Shown: positions 44,216-52,671 of the stretch, piece by piece
Position numbering within the stretch: the first letter of the stretch is position 1
How the letters are laid out: each line of letters starts with the position of its first letter
Source: Aurantibacter_A sp965215845
Lineage (GTDB): Bacteria > Bacteroidota > Bacteroidia > Flavobacteriales > Flavobacteriaceae
DNA: 64,000 nucleotides
NCBI GenBank assembly: GCA_965215845.1
Contig: CBDCEL010000004.1
Coordinates: forward strand, 1,302,001-1,366,000
Reading direction: 5' to 3'
The notes under the pieces: model-generated
What the model was told of the DNA's origin: nothing
The model's database searches: none
Seen by the model: the letters and a program-made list of their open reading frames with translations, nothing else
Position numbers and translations under genes: made by a program

Positions 44216-44884
44216 ATGAACGATTTTATCAAAGCGCTTAGATCGGAATTCGAAGCATACGCCGACCCAAAAATCGCAGCGGAACAAAAAGCTTATGTAC
44301 GCAACCAATTTTTGTTCTACGGCTTAAAGACACCTGTAAGGCGCAAAATTCAAAAACCATTTTTGGTCAAAGAATACTTACTGCCCAAAGAAGAGCTTGA
44401 TGACCTAGTACGTCATCTTTGGAAAAGGCCCCAGCGAGAATATCATTATTTTGCCCAAGAGTTGGCACAGAAATACACCAAACAATTTGAAAAAGGCGAC
44501 ATTCAACTTTTTGAGTTTATGGTGACGAATAACTCTTGGTGGGATACCGTTGACTTTATCTCCTACAAAATAATCGGGCCATACTTTAAAAAATTCCCCA
44601 AGCAGCGAGATCCGGTATCGCAAGAGTGGTTGGACTCCCAAAACATCTGGCTTCAGCGATCTTGCCTACTTTTTCAATTGTTGTGGAAAGAAAATCTGGA
44701 TACCGATTACTTGGAACAAACCATCAACGCTTTATTGGGCAGCAAAGAGTTCTTTATCAACAAGGCGATTGGTTGGATACTTCGCGATTATAGCCGAACC
44801 GATTCTGATTGGGTCGTTAAATTTGTCAATAGAACCGAATTGCATCCATTGAGCAGACGTGAGGCCTTGAAACTACTTCGCTAG
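44216..44884 (+). CDS. DNA alkylation repair protein (AlkD-like HEAT-repeat glycosylase)
   Basis: A 222-residue all-helical protein of the AlkC/AlkD family, which excises N3- and N7-alkylated purines using HEAT-like repeats. Visible blocks are FYGLKTPVRRKIQKPF, LWKRPQREYHYFAQE, NSWWDTVDFIS (the Trp-Trp-Asp region with catalytic Asp) and IGWILRDYSRTD. ATG 44216 preferred over TTG 44207. It forms a repair pair with tag and overlaps the carotenoid operon end by 12 bases (convergent). Confidence 0.92.
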   Translation: MNDFIKALRSEFEAYADPKIAAEQKAYVRNQFLFYGLKTPVRRKIQKPFLVKEYLLPKEELDDLVRHLWKRPQREYHYFAQELAQKYTKQFEKGDIQLFEFMVTNNSWWDTVDFISYKIIGPYFKKFPKQRDPVSQEWLDSQNIWLQRSCLLFQLLWKENLDTDYLEQTINALLGSKEFFINKAIGWILRDYSRTDSDWVVKFVNRTELHPLSRREALKLLR

Positions 44885-45562
44885 AAATTTCTTCCGGAAA
44901 AATTCGTACAAATCGATATTCATGAAAATCAACAACATTCCGTAAACAGTATCCTCAATCGGTATTGTAAACAATCGAATTCCCAAATTTTCTTCATTGT
45001 TGTACCATACTATCGGGGCCTCTAAAAAACTTCCCGTCAAAATACCATTGCTTATAAAGAAAAAGGGGAGAATAAGAAAATAAGCGATATAATGATAGGA
45101 GAGGTTTGCCTTTCGAATCAATCTAAAAATGAGATAGGCGGCGGTCAGAAGAAAAGTGATGCTGGTGTACCATTTATCAAAAAAAAGAAATCCGCCGAAC
45201 AGTAGTATAAGTATCAAGATTATCGTAAAAATTCTATGGTAAGATGACAATGGATTGTTATGTAACAAATACTTCAAGGCGAAATAGGTAAAGACACATG
45301 CATAAGGTATGCAGAAGAAAAACAAGACTTCTTCAATAGGCAAATTAAGAATGTCAAACCCAATTAAATAATCGGGATTAAAGCCCCAAATACCACTGAG
45401 TACAAAATCGGCGTCCCACACCAAAAAGAAAAGAGAAACGATAATGTTCGCCAACAAAAAAGGTTTCCAATGCTTATAGAAAGCATGCTTGGGGTAAAAA
45501 CTGGCAATCAAGGGGATAAGAATACAACCTATGTTGATCAACAAATAGGTATAGGCTTGCAT
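44873..45562 (-). CDS. crtY: Lycopene cyclase, CrtYcd-type fused
   Basis: A 229-residue membrane protein with seven helices made of two related halves. Each half carries the cyclase motif: LPIEEVLFF (about residues 74-82) and IPIEDTVYG (about 199-207). This is the single-chain version of the heterodimeric CrtYc/CrtYd cyclase. It converts lycopene to beta-carotene. Last gene of the crt operon; its ATG overlaps the crtZ stop. Confidence 0.92.
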   Translation of the reverse strand: MQAYTYLLINIGCILIPLIASFYPKHAFYKHWKPFLLANIIVSLFFLVWDADFVLSGIWGFNPDYLIGFDILNLPIEEVLFFFCIPYACVFTYFALKYLLHNNPLSSYHRIFTIILILILLFGGFLFFDKWYTSITFLLTAAYLIFRLIRKANLSYHYIAYFLILPFFFISNGILTGSFLEAPIVWYNNEENLGIRLFTIPIEDTVYGMLLIFMNIDLYEFFRKKFLAK

Positions 45563-46020
45563 TATTTAATGTATTGTTTAAAGTACTTCATGGGAACATA
45601 GAGCATACCGAAACATTCCCCATCTTTTTTGCCCAGGTGTTTGTGGTGTACTTTATGGGCCTTTCGCAATGCCTTTAAATACGGGTTTTGAATATTATCG
45701 AACCAATTGAACCGACGATGGATAACCACATCATGTACCAAGAAATAACAAAGTCCGTAAAGAAATACCCCCAGACCGATAAAAAATAAATAGTTCAATT
45801 TTGGAAACGTGCCAAAGTAGAAAAGCAAGATGCTCGGTATTGCGCCTATTATAAAAAACGTATCGTTCTTTTCAAAAGTCCCCTGGTACTTAGGTTGATG
45901 ATGGTCTTCATGAAGCACCCATAAAAAACCGTGCATTACAAATTTATGGGTGCACCAGGTAACCACTTCCATAAAGAGGAAAGAGGCTATGGTTATCGCA
46001 ATATACCCCAGTACTACCAT
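45562..46020 (-). CDS. crtZ: Beta-carotene hydroxylase
   Basis: A 152-residue membrane di-iron hydroxylase of the fatty acid hydroxylase superfamily. The His clusters are complete: HKFVMH, HEDHH, HDVVIH and HKVHH. It adds 3-hydroxyl groups to beta-carotene, giving zeaxanthin. The C-terminus LRKAHKVHHKHLGKKDGE is typical of CrtZ. Third gene of the operon after a 64-bp gap. Confidence 0.93.
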   Translation of the reverse strand: MVVLGYIAITIASFLFMEVVTWCTHKFVMHGFLWVLHEDHHQPKYQGTFEKNDTFFIIGAIPSILLFYFGTFPKLNYLFFIGLGVFLYGLCYFLVHDVVIHRRFNWFDNIQNPYLKALRKAHKVHHKHLGKKDGECFGMLYVPMKYFKQYIK

Positions 46021-46084
46021 CGTATAAGCAGTTAATCTTATGAATTTTAAAGTTAGCCATTTAAGACCGCGCCCAAGAAGCTTG

Positions 46085-46921
46085 TCAAATAAAATTGAGC
46101 CTATGCCTTACCATGGCCTTGGTCAACAGCAACAATTTGAGGGAATTTGAGATTCTGATCCTGCCGTTCAATATTTTCTCACAATCGCTATTCTTTAATT
46201 TCTTCAATAGGCGTAAATAATACCTATAGGCCAAATACACACCAAGTTTGCCTTCCATGGGCAACAAGACAATGCCTTTGTGCGCCTCTTTGAAATCGCC
46301 TTCAATCTCTTCTATTATCCTAGTTTTCATATCTTCGGTAAGCTCTCCTTTCCTTAAATCGGGAAAATAAGACCTGCCAAGTTCTTCGTTGTCCTGTTTC
46401 AAATCACGCAAAAAATTGACCTTTTGAAAAGCAGAGCCAAGGCTCATCGCATAACCCTTGAGTTCTTCGAACTTGTCTTCATCATTATTTACAAAAACAC
46501 GAAGGCACATAAGACCTACGACATCAGCTGAACCGTAGATATAGTTTTCGTACTCCTCTTTGGAAGTATATTCTTTTTTGTTCAAATCTATACGCATGCG
46601 GTCCATAAAATCCTTAACATAGGTTTGAAGGTCGTAACTGTGTACAATTTCTTGAAAAGAATTCAAAATGGGGTTTAGGCTGACCCGCCGTTCAACGGCC
46701 TTATAATATTCTTGCTCGAATTCGTTGAACAGTGTTTCTTGGTCATAATCGTGAAAAGAATCGACAATCTCATCGGCATATCGAACAAAACCGTAAATCG
46801 CATATATGGCCGGCCTTATTTTAGGAGAAAACAACCTTATGCCCATGGCGAATGACGTGCTGTAAGACTTGGTGATCAACTTACTGCAATCATAGCTCGA
46901 AATGTCGAAGAGCTGTTTCAT
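46085..46921 (-). CDS. crtB: Phytoene synthase
   Basis: A 278-residue squalene/phytoene synthase. Both Asp-rich regions are present: YADEIVDS (about residues 49-56) and FLRDLKQDNEELGR (about 170-183), which bind prenyl diphosphates through Mg. It joins two geranylgeranyl diphosphates to phytoene. It overlaps crtI by four bases (ATGA). Confidence 0.94.
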   Translation of the reverse strand: MKQLFDISSYDCSKLITKSYSTSFAMGIRLFSPKIRPAIYAIYGFVRYADEIVDSFHDYDQETLFNEFEQEYYKAVERRVSLNPILNSFQEIVHSYDLQTYVKDFMDRMRIDLNKKEYTSKEEYENYIYGSADVVGLMCLRVFVNNDEDKFEELKGYAMSLGSAFQKVNFLRDLKQDNEELGRSYFPDLRKGELTEDMKTRIIEEIEGDFKEAHKGIVLLPMEGKLGVYLAYRYYLRLLKKLKNSDCEKILNGRIRISNSLKLLLLTKAMVRHRLNFI

Positions 46922-48387
46922 TTTCTATGGTATTTTGCAATGAGGTCACTCACAATTTTTCCCGAAATTATCGAAGGTGGAACCCCAGGGCCTGGCACCG
47001 TTAGTTGACCACTGAAATAAAGGTTTTTGAGCTTTTTGCTTTTCAGTTTCGGTCTGAGAATATGAGTCTGCCTGAGGGTATTTGCCAATCCGTAGGCATT
47101 TCCCTTGTAGGAATTGTAATCTGATTTAAAATCATTCACACAATAAGACTCATGAAAAATCACATGTTTCTTTACTTCTTGATCGGTCAGAAGCTCTATT
47201 CGATCTATTATCTGGTCGAAATATCGTTCGCGTATTTTGACTGTATCCTCCAGATCAGGTGCAATTGGAATCAAAAAAATTCCGGCCTCCTTTCCCTCCG
47301 GGGCACTGTTCGAATCTGTAATGCTCGGAAAGCTTCCATAGAAAAGTGGCTTTTTCGCCCATTCTTTCGTTTCATAAATTGTCGCGGCATGAGTTTCGAA
47401 GTCTGTGTCAAAAAATAGGGTATGGTGCGAAACATTTTCGATTTTTTTATCGAACCCAACAAAAAACAAAAGGGCGGATGGCGCGAATGTCTTTTTTTTC
47501 CAGAAACTTTCTTGGTATTGTCTGAATTTAACTGGCAGCAAGGTTTCTGTATGGTAATAATCAGCACCGCTGAGAACGATATCGCAATCGTACGAACTCA
47601 AATCCGTTTTGACCTTTTTCACTTTGTCATTTTCAATCTCAAAACCGGTAACAGGCGTGCCACTTTTCATTTCTACCCCTAATTCATTTGCCAAAGAGGT
47701 CATTGCCTCCACAACCTTGTACATGCCCCCTTTCGGATGCCAGGTGCCCAATCCAAAATCGGCATAATTCATAAAATTGTAAAATGATGGGGTGTTGTTC
47801 GGTTTCGCGCCCAAAAAAAGGACCGGAAACTCCAATATCGACCTCAACCTTTTGTCAGACACATACTGTCTCACCTGTGTGCGTATGGTTCGAAAAAAAT
47901 CCCTAATTTTTAAAATAGTTTGGGGAGTGACAATCTCGAACAAATTTTTTCCAGGCTTAAAAACCAGGTCCTTTATCGCAATGTCATAATTCTTTTTTGC
48001 CTTGGAGATAAATTTTTCAAGCTTAGTCGAACTACCCTGTTCAATGTCTTCAAAGGTTTTCTTTATATCATTCAAATTACCCCCGATCTTAACGGTGTCC
48101 TTTATATCAAAATAAACCTCGTAAGCTGGGTTTAATTTGATCAGGTCATAAAACTGGTTGCGAGATTTGCCGAAGTCAGAAAAAAAATTTTCGAAGACAT
48201 CTGGCATCCAGTAAAAAGTTGGGCCAATATCAAAAACAAAACCATCTTTCTTCAATTGCCTTGCCCGCCCCCCTAGGTCGTTGTTTTTTTCGAGAATGGT
48301 GACATCATATCCAGCCTTTGCCAAATAACAACTCGCCGATAATGAAGAAAATCCAGAACCTACAATAACCACTTTTTGACTTGCCAT
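46918..48387 (-). CDS. crtI: Phytoene desaturase
   Basis: A 489-residue FAD-dependent desaturase that turns phytoene into lycopene. The N-terminal FAD motif is VVIVGSGFSSLSASCYLAKAG with GGRARQL downstream, and the C-terminal signature YFSGQLTVPGPGVPPSIISGK is the bacterial CrtI pattern. Start ATG 48387 gives the usual N-terminus; an upstream TTG at 48411 is unlikely. First gene of crtI-crtB-crtZ-crtY. The upstream spacer holds two hairpins and the operator-like repeats. Confidence 0.95.
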   Translation of the reverse strand: MASQKVVIVGSGFSSLSASCYLAKAGYDVTILEKNNDLGGRARQLKKDGFVFDIGPTFYWMPDVFENFFSDFGKSRNQFYDLIKLNPAYEVYFDIKDTVKIGGNLNDIKKTFEDIEQGSSTKLEKFISKAKKNYDIAIKDLVFKPGKNLFEIVTPQTILKIRDFFRTIRTQVRQYVSDKRLRSILEFPVLFLGAKPNNTPSFYNFMNYADFGLGTWHPKGGMYKVVEAMTSLANELGVEMKSGTPVTGFEIENDKVKKVKTDLSSYDCDIVLSGADYYHTETLLPVKFRQYQESFWKKKTFAPSALLFFVGFDKKIENVSHHTLFFDTDFETHAATIYETKEWAKKPLFYGSFPSITDSNSAPEGKEAGIFLIPIAPDLEDTVKIRERYFDQIIDRIELLTDQEVKKHVIFHESYCVNDFKSDYNSYKGNAYGLANTLRQTHILRPKLKSKKLKNLYFSGQLTVPGPGVPPSIISGKIVSDLIAKYHRK

Positions 48388-48451
48388 CGGTAATATTTCG
48401 AAGGGACCCAATCAACATTAAATCTGGGCAGAAAAAAGATTTTTTAAAATA

Positions 48452-48476
48452 AACCGGCGACCAAAGGCCACCGGTT
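48452..48476 (-). terminator. Hairpin with T-rich tail in the crtI leader
   Basis: On the minus strand AACCGGTGGCC-TTT-GGTCGCCGGTT forms an eleven-pair stem with two G-U pairs, followed by TTATTTTAAAAAATCTTTTTT. It lies between the likely crt promoter and the crtI start, so it may act as an attenuator rather than an end-of-gene terminator. Confidence 0.5.
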
Positions 48477-48562
48477 CAAACCAACCTACCGATAACCTAG
48501 CTCTGGGTGCAATTAACAGCTAGGCATCAGTAATCATCAATTGCAAACTGTTTTCATAGCAA

Positions 48563-48651
48563 TTTTTGTCCAATTATTTTTCAAAACACTTAGACAAAAA
48601 TAATCATTTCTTTTAAATTTGTCTAATATTTTTTCTTTTTTTTTAGACAAA
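48563..48651. promoter_or_regulatory. Operator-like TTAGACAAA box cluster
   Basis: Three exact copies of one nine-base word: TTAGACAAA at 48590-48598 and 48643-48651, and its complement TTTGTCTAA at 48618-48626. A weaker TTTTTGTCCAA lies at 48563-48573. The boxes overlap or adjoin the -7-like elements of both divergent genes, the arrangement expected for a repressor controlling crtI and itself. Binding by the adjacent CarH-like protein is inference. Confidence 0.6.
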
Positions 48652-48732
48652 GTGGTACCTTTAGCTATTATTTAGGGTTTGAAATCATTTTTAGAGCCTG
48701 CTTTTTTCACTACCCTTTAATTATTTTCTTCT

Positions 48733-49629
48733 ATGGCTACATATTCAATGGCCGAAATAGCGATCCTCACGGGCATTAAGGCGCACACTCTAAGAAAGTG
48801 GGAAAGCAGGTACGATTTCATAGTTCCGCATCGAACCGACACCAACATCAGGTACTACTCAGACGATCAATTACGTAAACTCTTGAATATTGGAATATTG
48901 GTTCGCAATGGCAACCGTATCTCGCAAATTGACAAGATGACCGAGTCTGAGATACATCAACAAGTTTCCGATATTTTGCTCGACTCGAACCAATCAGATG
49001 AGATAAAGGCCTTGACGATCAGCATGATCAAAATGGATGAGCTTGCCTTCAACAAGGTAATAGATCGCAATATCAAACACAAAGGTCTGCTGGCTACGGT
49101 GACGAATGTCATCTACCCTTTTTTGAATCAAATTGGCATCCTTTGGGCAACACACAGGGCCATGCCTGCCCAAGAGCATTTTATATCAAACCTTGTACGC
49201 CAGAAAATATTCGCGTCTATCGAAAAATTACCTTTGGCCAAATCGAACGCCCCTAAAATCGTTTTGTTTCTTACCGAGGAAGAAGATCATGAAATTGGGT
49301 TGTTGCTGGCCAACTACATGGCCCGTAAAATAGGTTGGAGGGTCTACTACCTGGGCAGCAAAGTTCCCATAGAAAACATCAGGGAGGTCGTTGAGATATC
49401 AAAACCACAACTTTTGATGACCCTCTTTATCACCCATCGACCCAAATGGGTCAAATCTAAACTAGAAGTGCTAAGCACCGACAATGAAGTTCCTTTGGTC
49501 GTTTCGGGCAACGGTGCCAATTTCATGGAAATGGCCTTGCCGGTCCAGGTGAAATATCTCAGAAACCCTGATGAATTGATAACTCTATTGAAAAATCATC
49601 CCGACCTGCCTAAGGCAGAGGTCAGCTGA
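48733..49629 (+). CDS. CarH/LitR-like B12-binding MerR-family regulator
   Basis: A 298-residue regulator. The N-terminal MerR helix-turn-helix (residues 1-70, with HTLRKWESRYDFIVPHRT and IRYYS) is followed by a helical linker and a cobalamin-binding fold. The light-sensor motif W-x9-EH is exact (Trp138, Glu148, His149), and the lower-ligand motif E-x-H-x-x-G is present (Glu184, His186, Gly189). CarH proteins bind adenosylcobalamin, form DNA-bound tetramers in the dark, and release DNA on light. Being divergent from the carotenoid operon strongly supports light-induced pigment control. Dark repression is inferred from the family. Confidence 0.92.
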   Translation: MATYSMAEIAILTGIKAHTLRKWESRYDFIVPHRTDTNIRYYSDDQLRKLLNIGILVRNGNRISQIDKMTESEIHQQVSDILLDSNQSDEIKALTISMIKMDELAFNKVIDRNIKHKGLLATVTNVIYPFLNQIGILWATHRAMPAQEHFISNLVRQKIFASIEKLPLAKSNAPKIVLFLTEEEDHEIGLLLANYMARKIGWRVYYLGSKVPIENIREVVEISKPQLLMTLFITHRPKWVKSKLEVLSTDNEVPLVVSGNGANFMEMALPVQVKYLRNPDELITLLKNHPDLPKAEVS

Positions 49630-49639
49630 TTTTTTTTAC

Positions 49640-50281
49640 CTAGCCACTTCGGGTTAGAATGGCCAAAAAGTCTTTTCTGGAAAGTTCCTCGGCCCCCATA
49701 CTGGCCATATGTTCTGTATAAACTTGACAATCGATTAGTCTGTACTTTTTCTCCTCCAATTCTTGGGCCAACTTTATCAGGGCGAATTTTGAGGCATTGC
49801 TTTTCTGACTGAACATGCTTTCTCCGCAAAAAACATGTCCCAAATCTACGCCGTAAAGACCTCCCACAAGCGCTGCCCCCTCCCAAACTTCATAGGAGTG
49901 TACATGTCCTTCTTTATGCAGTTTAGTGTAGGCGTCTTTCATCTCTTGGGTAATCCAAGTTCCACTTTGGCCTTGCCGTTTGACTTTGGAACACTGGTCG
50001 ATCACCTGCACAAAGCATAAATTCTTGGTCAACCGAAAGCTACCTCTGGCCAAGAGTTTTTTCATGCTCTTCGAAATCTTTATCTTTTCTGGGAACAAAA
50101 CCATTCTCGGGTTCGGGCTCCACCAAAGAATTGGTGAATTTTCGTTGTACCACGGAAAAATTCCCTGTCTATAGGCTAAAAGCAGTCTTTCTACCGACAA
50201 GTCGCCTCCGTAGGCCACCAAACCATCTTCATTGGCATTTTCCAACGGAGGGAACTCCAGTTTTTTTGTCAATCGATACAA
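49640..50281 (-). CDS. aat: Leucyl/phenylalanyl-tRNA--protein transferase
   Basis: A 213-residue enzyme that adds Leu or Phe to proteins with N-terminal Lys or Arg, marking them for ClpAP degradation (N-degron pathway). Blocks GLVAYGGDLS, YRQGIFPWYNENSPILWWSP and CQVYTEHMASMGAEE are diagnostic. The start codon is TTG (50281): an in-frame TAG lies three codons upstream and no ATG fits the conserved MYRLTKKLEFPP start. Convergent with the CarH-like gene. Confidence 0.95.
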   Translation of the reverse strand: MYRLTKKLEFPPLENANEDGLVAYGGDLSVERLLLAYRQGIFPWYNENSPILWWSPNPRMVLFPEKIKISKSMKKLLARGSFRLTKNLCFVQVIDQCSKVKRQGQSGTWITQEMKDAYTKLHKEGHVHSYEVWEGAALVGGLYGVDLGHVFCGESMFSQKSNASKFALIKLAQELEEKKYRLIDCQVYTEHMASMGAEELSRKDFLAILTRSG

Positions 50282-50398
50282 GAATACCTATTTCGTTTTT
50301 GAGATTTCCAATTTTGGGGGAAGACAAAAATTGATGTGAGCATCCCCGTCAAAGTTCATCCCAAACGGAGACAAAAGTGGAATAACAAAAATCGGCAA

Positions 50399-50776
50399 TT
50401 AGAACGGTAAATCGTCGTGCTCTTCTTCGTTGAGGTCATCGACAGGTTCGAACACCTCTGCCGGCGGTACCGGTGGAATATCGCCACTAGCCTGCTCTGG
50501 TTGAATATTTTCGATGCGCCAGCCTTGAATGGAGTTAAAATATTTGACCTCTCCCTGCGGGTTCGTCCACTCCCTACCCCGTAAATTGATGCTTATCTTG
50601 ACCATTTGGCCTACTTGATAATTGTTGAGCAAATCGGTCTTATCTTGAACGAACTCAACCATGAGATGTTGGGGATATTGTTCTTCCGTAGTGATAACAA
50701 CCTCCCGCTTCCGAAATCCGTTATTTCCGAACGTCTGGGTTTCACCTATTAACTTGATCCTTCCTTGTACTTCCAT
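50399..50776 (-). CDS. DUF3127 protein (OB-fold-like)
   Basis: 125 residues. The start MEVQGRIKLIGETQTFGNNGFRKREVVI is the DUF3127 signature, with WRIENIQPE later and a Pro/Glu-rich tail. The family is Bacteroidota-typical and the beta-rich sequence resembles OB-fold nucleic-acid-binding proteins, but no function is established. Isolated gene. Confidence 0.88.
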   Translation of the reverse strand: MEVQGRIKLIGETQTFGNNGFRKREVVITTEEQYPQHLMVEFVQDKTDLLNNYQVGQMVKISINLRGREWTNPQGEVKYFNSIQGWRIENIQPEQASGDIPPVPPAEVFEPVDDLNEEEHDDLPF

Positions 50777-50880
50777 TTTATCCTGAAATTAATCCTAAAA
50801 ATCCTATTTAAAAAAGCCATTAAAAATAGGGGTTATGCCGTAGCTGACCTAATTTAAGCCAAGGAAGTTATCAAGAGAAA

Positions 50881-51687
50881 TCAACCCTTCGGCAACCCGA
50901 CCAAATAAGTGCCAGATTTTTTACCGTTCCTCTTTTTCGCGATTCCTTTTTCCCATTGATAATCTTCAGAATGTAATCCATCCAACAAAATATCATAATC
51001 TTTCATGGCATACATTCTAGGCATGGAGGCTTGTCCGTCCCAAGCATAACAAATCGGAATTATTGGAATCAAATAGGTAAACAAAAGCTGCTTCCAAGTC
51101 AGCGGTCTTACAAAAGGGGTCATAAACCAAGTCATGATCATAAGTATCAGCAGCCCTATCGGAAGCAAGATCCACCAGACCAAAACCGACATTTTATTTT
51201 CTGCCATTTCATAGATCAACAAAGGTTGACCGTTACTTTGGGCAGACTCCAATATTTTTCTGGCTGCATCGGGTGGCATGTGATGAAAGCTATTGATCAT
51301 GGTTTTGAGTCCGTCAGGGGCATCTGCGATATTAGTGGCATCTACCGGTGTCTCATGATAGGAGATTTTGTCGTTATCACCTGTATTGAATTTGGCGATT
51401 ACTTCTTGATTCGGGTACAGATCGCTCATGACCAACTTAACTTTTTCAAGTCTTTCGTTCTTGTGGATCTCGTCGAGTACCAATGGCATGGATCCACCAG
51501 ATCCAGAACCCAAATCCACTATTTGGTCAATATTTTCCTTTACAAGAATATCTGAAATCAAATCGGCCAATACCTCGCTGATTCCCATCATCTTGTTCAA
51601 GACAACCAAAAGGTTCGTCATACAGGTACGCAGCCATGACGGGAACCATTTGAAATCTTCAAATTCGAACAACTGAATACGTTTCAT
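50881..51687 (-). CDS. SAM-dependent methyltransferase with membrane segments
   Basis: A 268-residue class I methyltransferase. The SAM motif IVDLGSGSGGSMPL (about residues 56-69) is clear, with MINSFHHMPP after strand four. Two adjacent hydrophobic helices (about 172-215, VWWILLPIGLLILMIM and LFTYLIPIIPICY) interrupt the C-terminal half, so the enzyme is probably membrane-anchored and might act on a lipid. Its ATG overlaps the flavin reductase stop (ATGA), which fixes the start at 51687. Confidence 0.8.
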   Translation of the reverse strand: MKRIQLFEFEDFKWFPSWLRTCMTNLLVVLNKMMGISEVLADLISDILVKENIDQIVDLGSGSGGSMPLVLDEIHKNERLEKVKLVMSDLYPNQEVIAKFNTGDNDKISYHETPVDATNIADAPDGLKTMINSFHHMPPDAARKILESAQSNGQPLLIYEMAENKMSVLVWWILLPIGLLILMIMTWFMTPFVRPLTWKQLLFTYLIPIIPICYAWDGQASMPRMYAMKDYDILLDGLHSEDYQWEKGIAKKRNGKKSGTYLVGLPKG

Positions 51688-52565
51688 TTCGCCAAGAGAA
51701 TTTTCCATGCATTTTGTACGTTCTGTTTTTGCAGCTGTTCTTTTGCAGCCTGATATATTTTATCCCTATTGTTCGAGTGGACGACACTTCGCAGTTCAGG
51801 GTTAGCAACAATGAAATCGTTGATTTCATCTTCGGACGGAAGCTTCTCAACATTCCCTAAAATTCCTAAATCGTTGCCCGTAAAAATGGCGTTGTCTCTT
51901 ATTTCCTCAGGAATTGCGTCTACACCGATACCTAAAGTCGACAATGGTTTTTTAACTTCAAAAAGTCCTTGATTGGACCTTGTATATGCATTACCGCCCA
52001 TTCGGGCAACTTGGTCTATCTTGTTTTGATCGATGCTACCGTCGTCTAGGAGGATGGAACAGGACATATGAATTTTCACGACTTCGGAAAAAACAAGGTT
52101 GCCGGCTCCCCCATCCTCTCCAAGAGCTTCGACCTTAGTGACCTTGCATTCGAATTGTACTGGTGATTCGGCCACCCGAAATGGCCTGACCAGATCAGAT
52201 TTCAACATGGTGAGGCCCGCCTTTTCAAATTCGTTGATTCCTTCTGGATATTCCGTACTCGCAAGCGACATTTGTTGAACCATATCGTAATTCACGATGT
52301 TGATCACAACTTCTTTAACCTTCAATACATTTTCCAAAGTGTGCTTGGTCGTATTGTTTCGCACCCTTCTTGCAGGTGAAAAAATCAGTATCGGAGGGTT
52401 GGCACTAAACACATTAAAAAAACTGAAAGGCGACAGATTGGGCCTCCCCTCTTCGTCAATCGTACTGGCAAAGGCTATTGGTCTCGGGCCCACGGAACCC
52501 AGTAGATACCGGTGTAATTCCCCTGTTGAAACCTCTCCCGGAACTATTGAAAGCATTTCGTTCAT
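51684..52565 (-). CDS. Flavin reductase family FMN-binding protein
   Basis: A 293-residue protein. The first 200 residues form a flavin reductase-like split-barrel (VGPRPIAFASTIDEEGRPNLSPFSFFN about 27-53, the FMN-binding core). About 90 residues follow that are not part of the usual domain, ending in a charged helix. It binds FMN and may reduce flavin for a partner. It is translationally coupled to the methyltransferase. Confidence 0.85.
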   Translation of the reverse strand: MNEMLSIVPGEVSTGELHRYLLGSVGPRPIAFASTIDEEGRPNLSPFSFFNVFSANPPILIFSPARRVRNNTTKHTLENVLKVKEVVINIVNYDMVQQMSLASTEYPEGINEFEKAGLTMLKSDLVRPFRVAESPVQFECKVTKVEALGEDGGAGNLVFSEVVKIHMSCSILLDDGSIDQNKIDQVARMGGNAYTRSNQGLFEVKKPLSTLGIGVDAIPEEIRDNAIFTGNDLGILGNVEKLPSEDEINDFIVANPELRSVVHSNNRDKIYQAAKEQLQKQNVQNAWKILLAK

Positions 52566-52646
52566 ACGCTTGTAAAGATAATCAAATCGGTCACCACTTG
52601 GAATGGGGGGACGCGAAAACCTAAATCAACTTCCCCTAAATAGCGC

Positions 52647-52654
52647 TATCTTTA
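52647..52654 (+). promoter_or_regulatory. -7 promoter box of the sensor kinase at 52672
   Basis: TATCTTTA, near TAnnTTTG, 17 bases before the ATG. It supports choosing ATG 52672 over the longer reading from 52603. Confidence 0.4.
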
Positions 52655-52671
52655 ATGCGTTAAAAAGTGTG

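Larger units (their letters stand above)
48388..48732. other. Divergent control region between crtI and the CarH-like regulator
   Basis: About 345 bases without a gene. From left to right: a GC-rich hairpin (48452-48476), an inverted repeat CCTAGCT/AGCTAGG (48496-48524), and the block of TTAGACAAA-type boxes (48563-48651). A minus-strand -7-like TATTTTTG (48602-48595) and a plus-strand TACCTTTA (48656-48663) lie within or next to the boxes. The rest is AT-rich. Confidence 0.6.

Noticed and set aside
44873..48387. Proteorhodopsin/retinal cluster linked to the carotenoid operon.
   Set aside because: No rhodopsin or beta-carotene cleavage (blh) gene is present in the window.
48631..48644. T-rich run before the CarH-like gene as a terminator.
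   Set aside because: No stem precedes it; it lies between the operator-like boxes and is better read as promoter-region AT tract.
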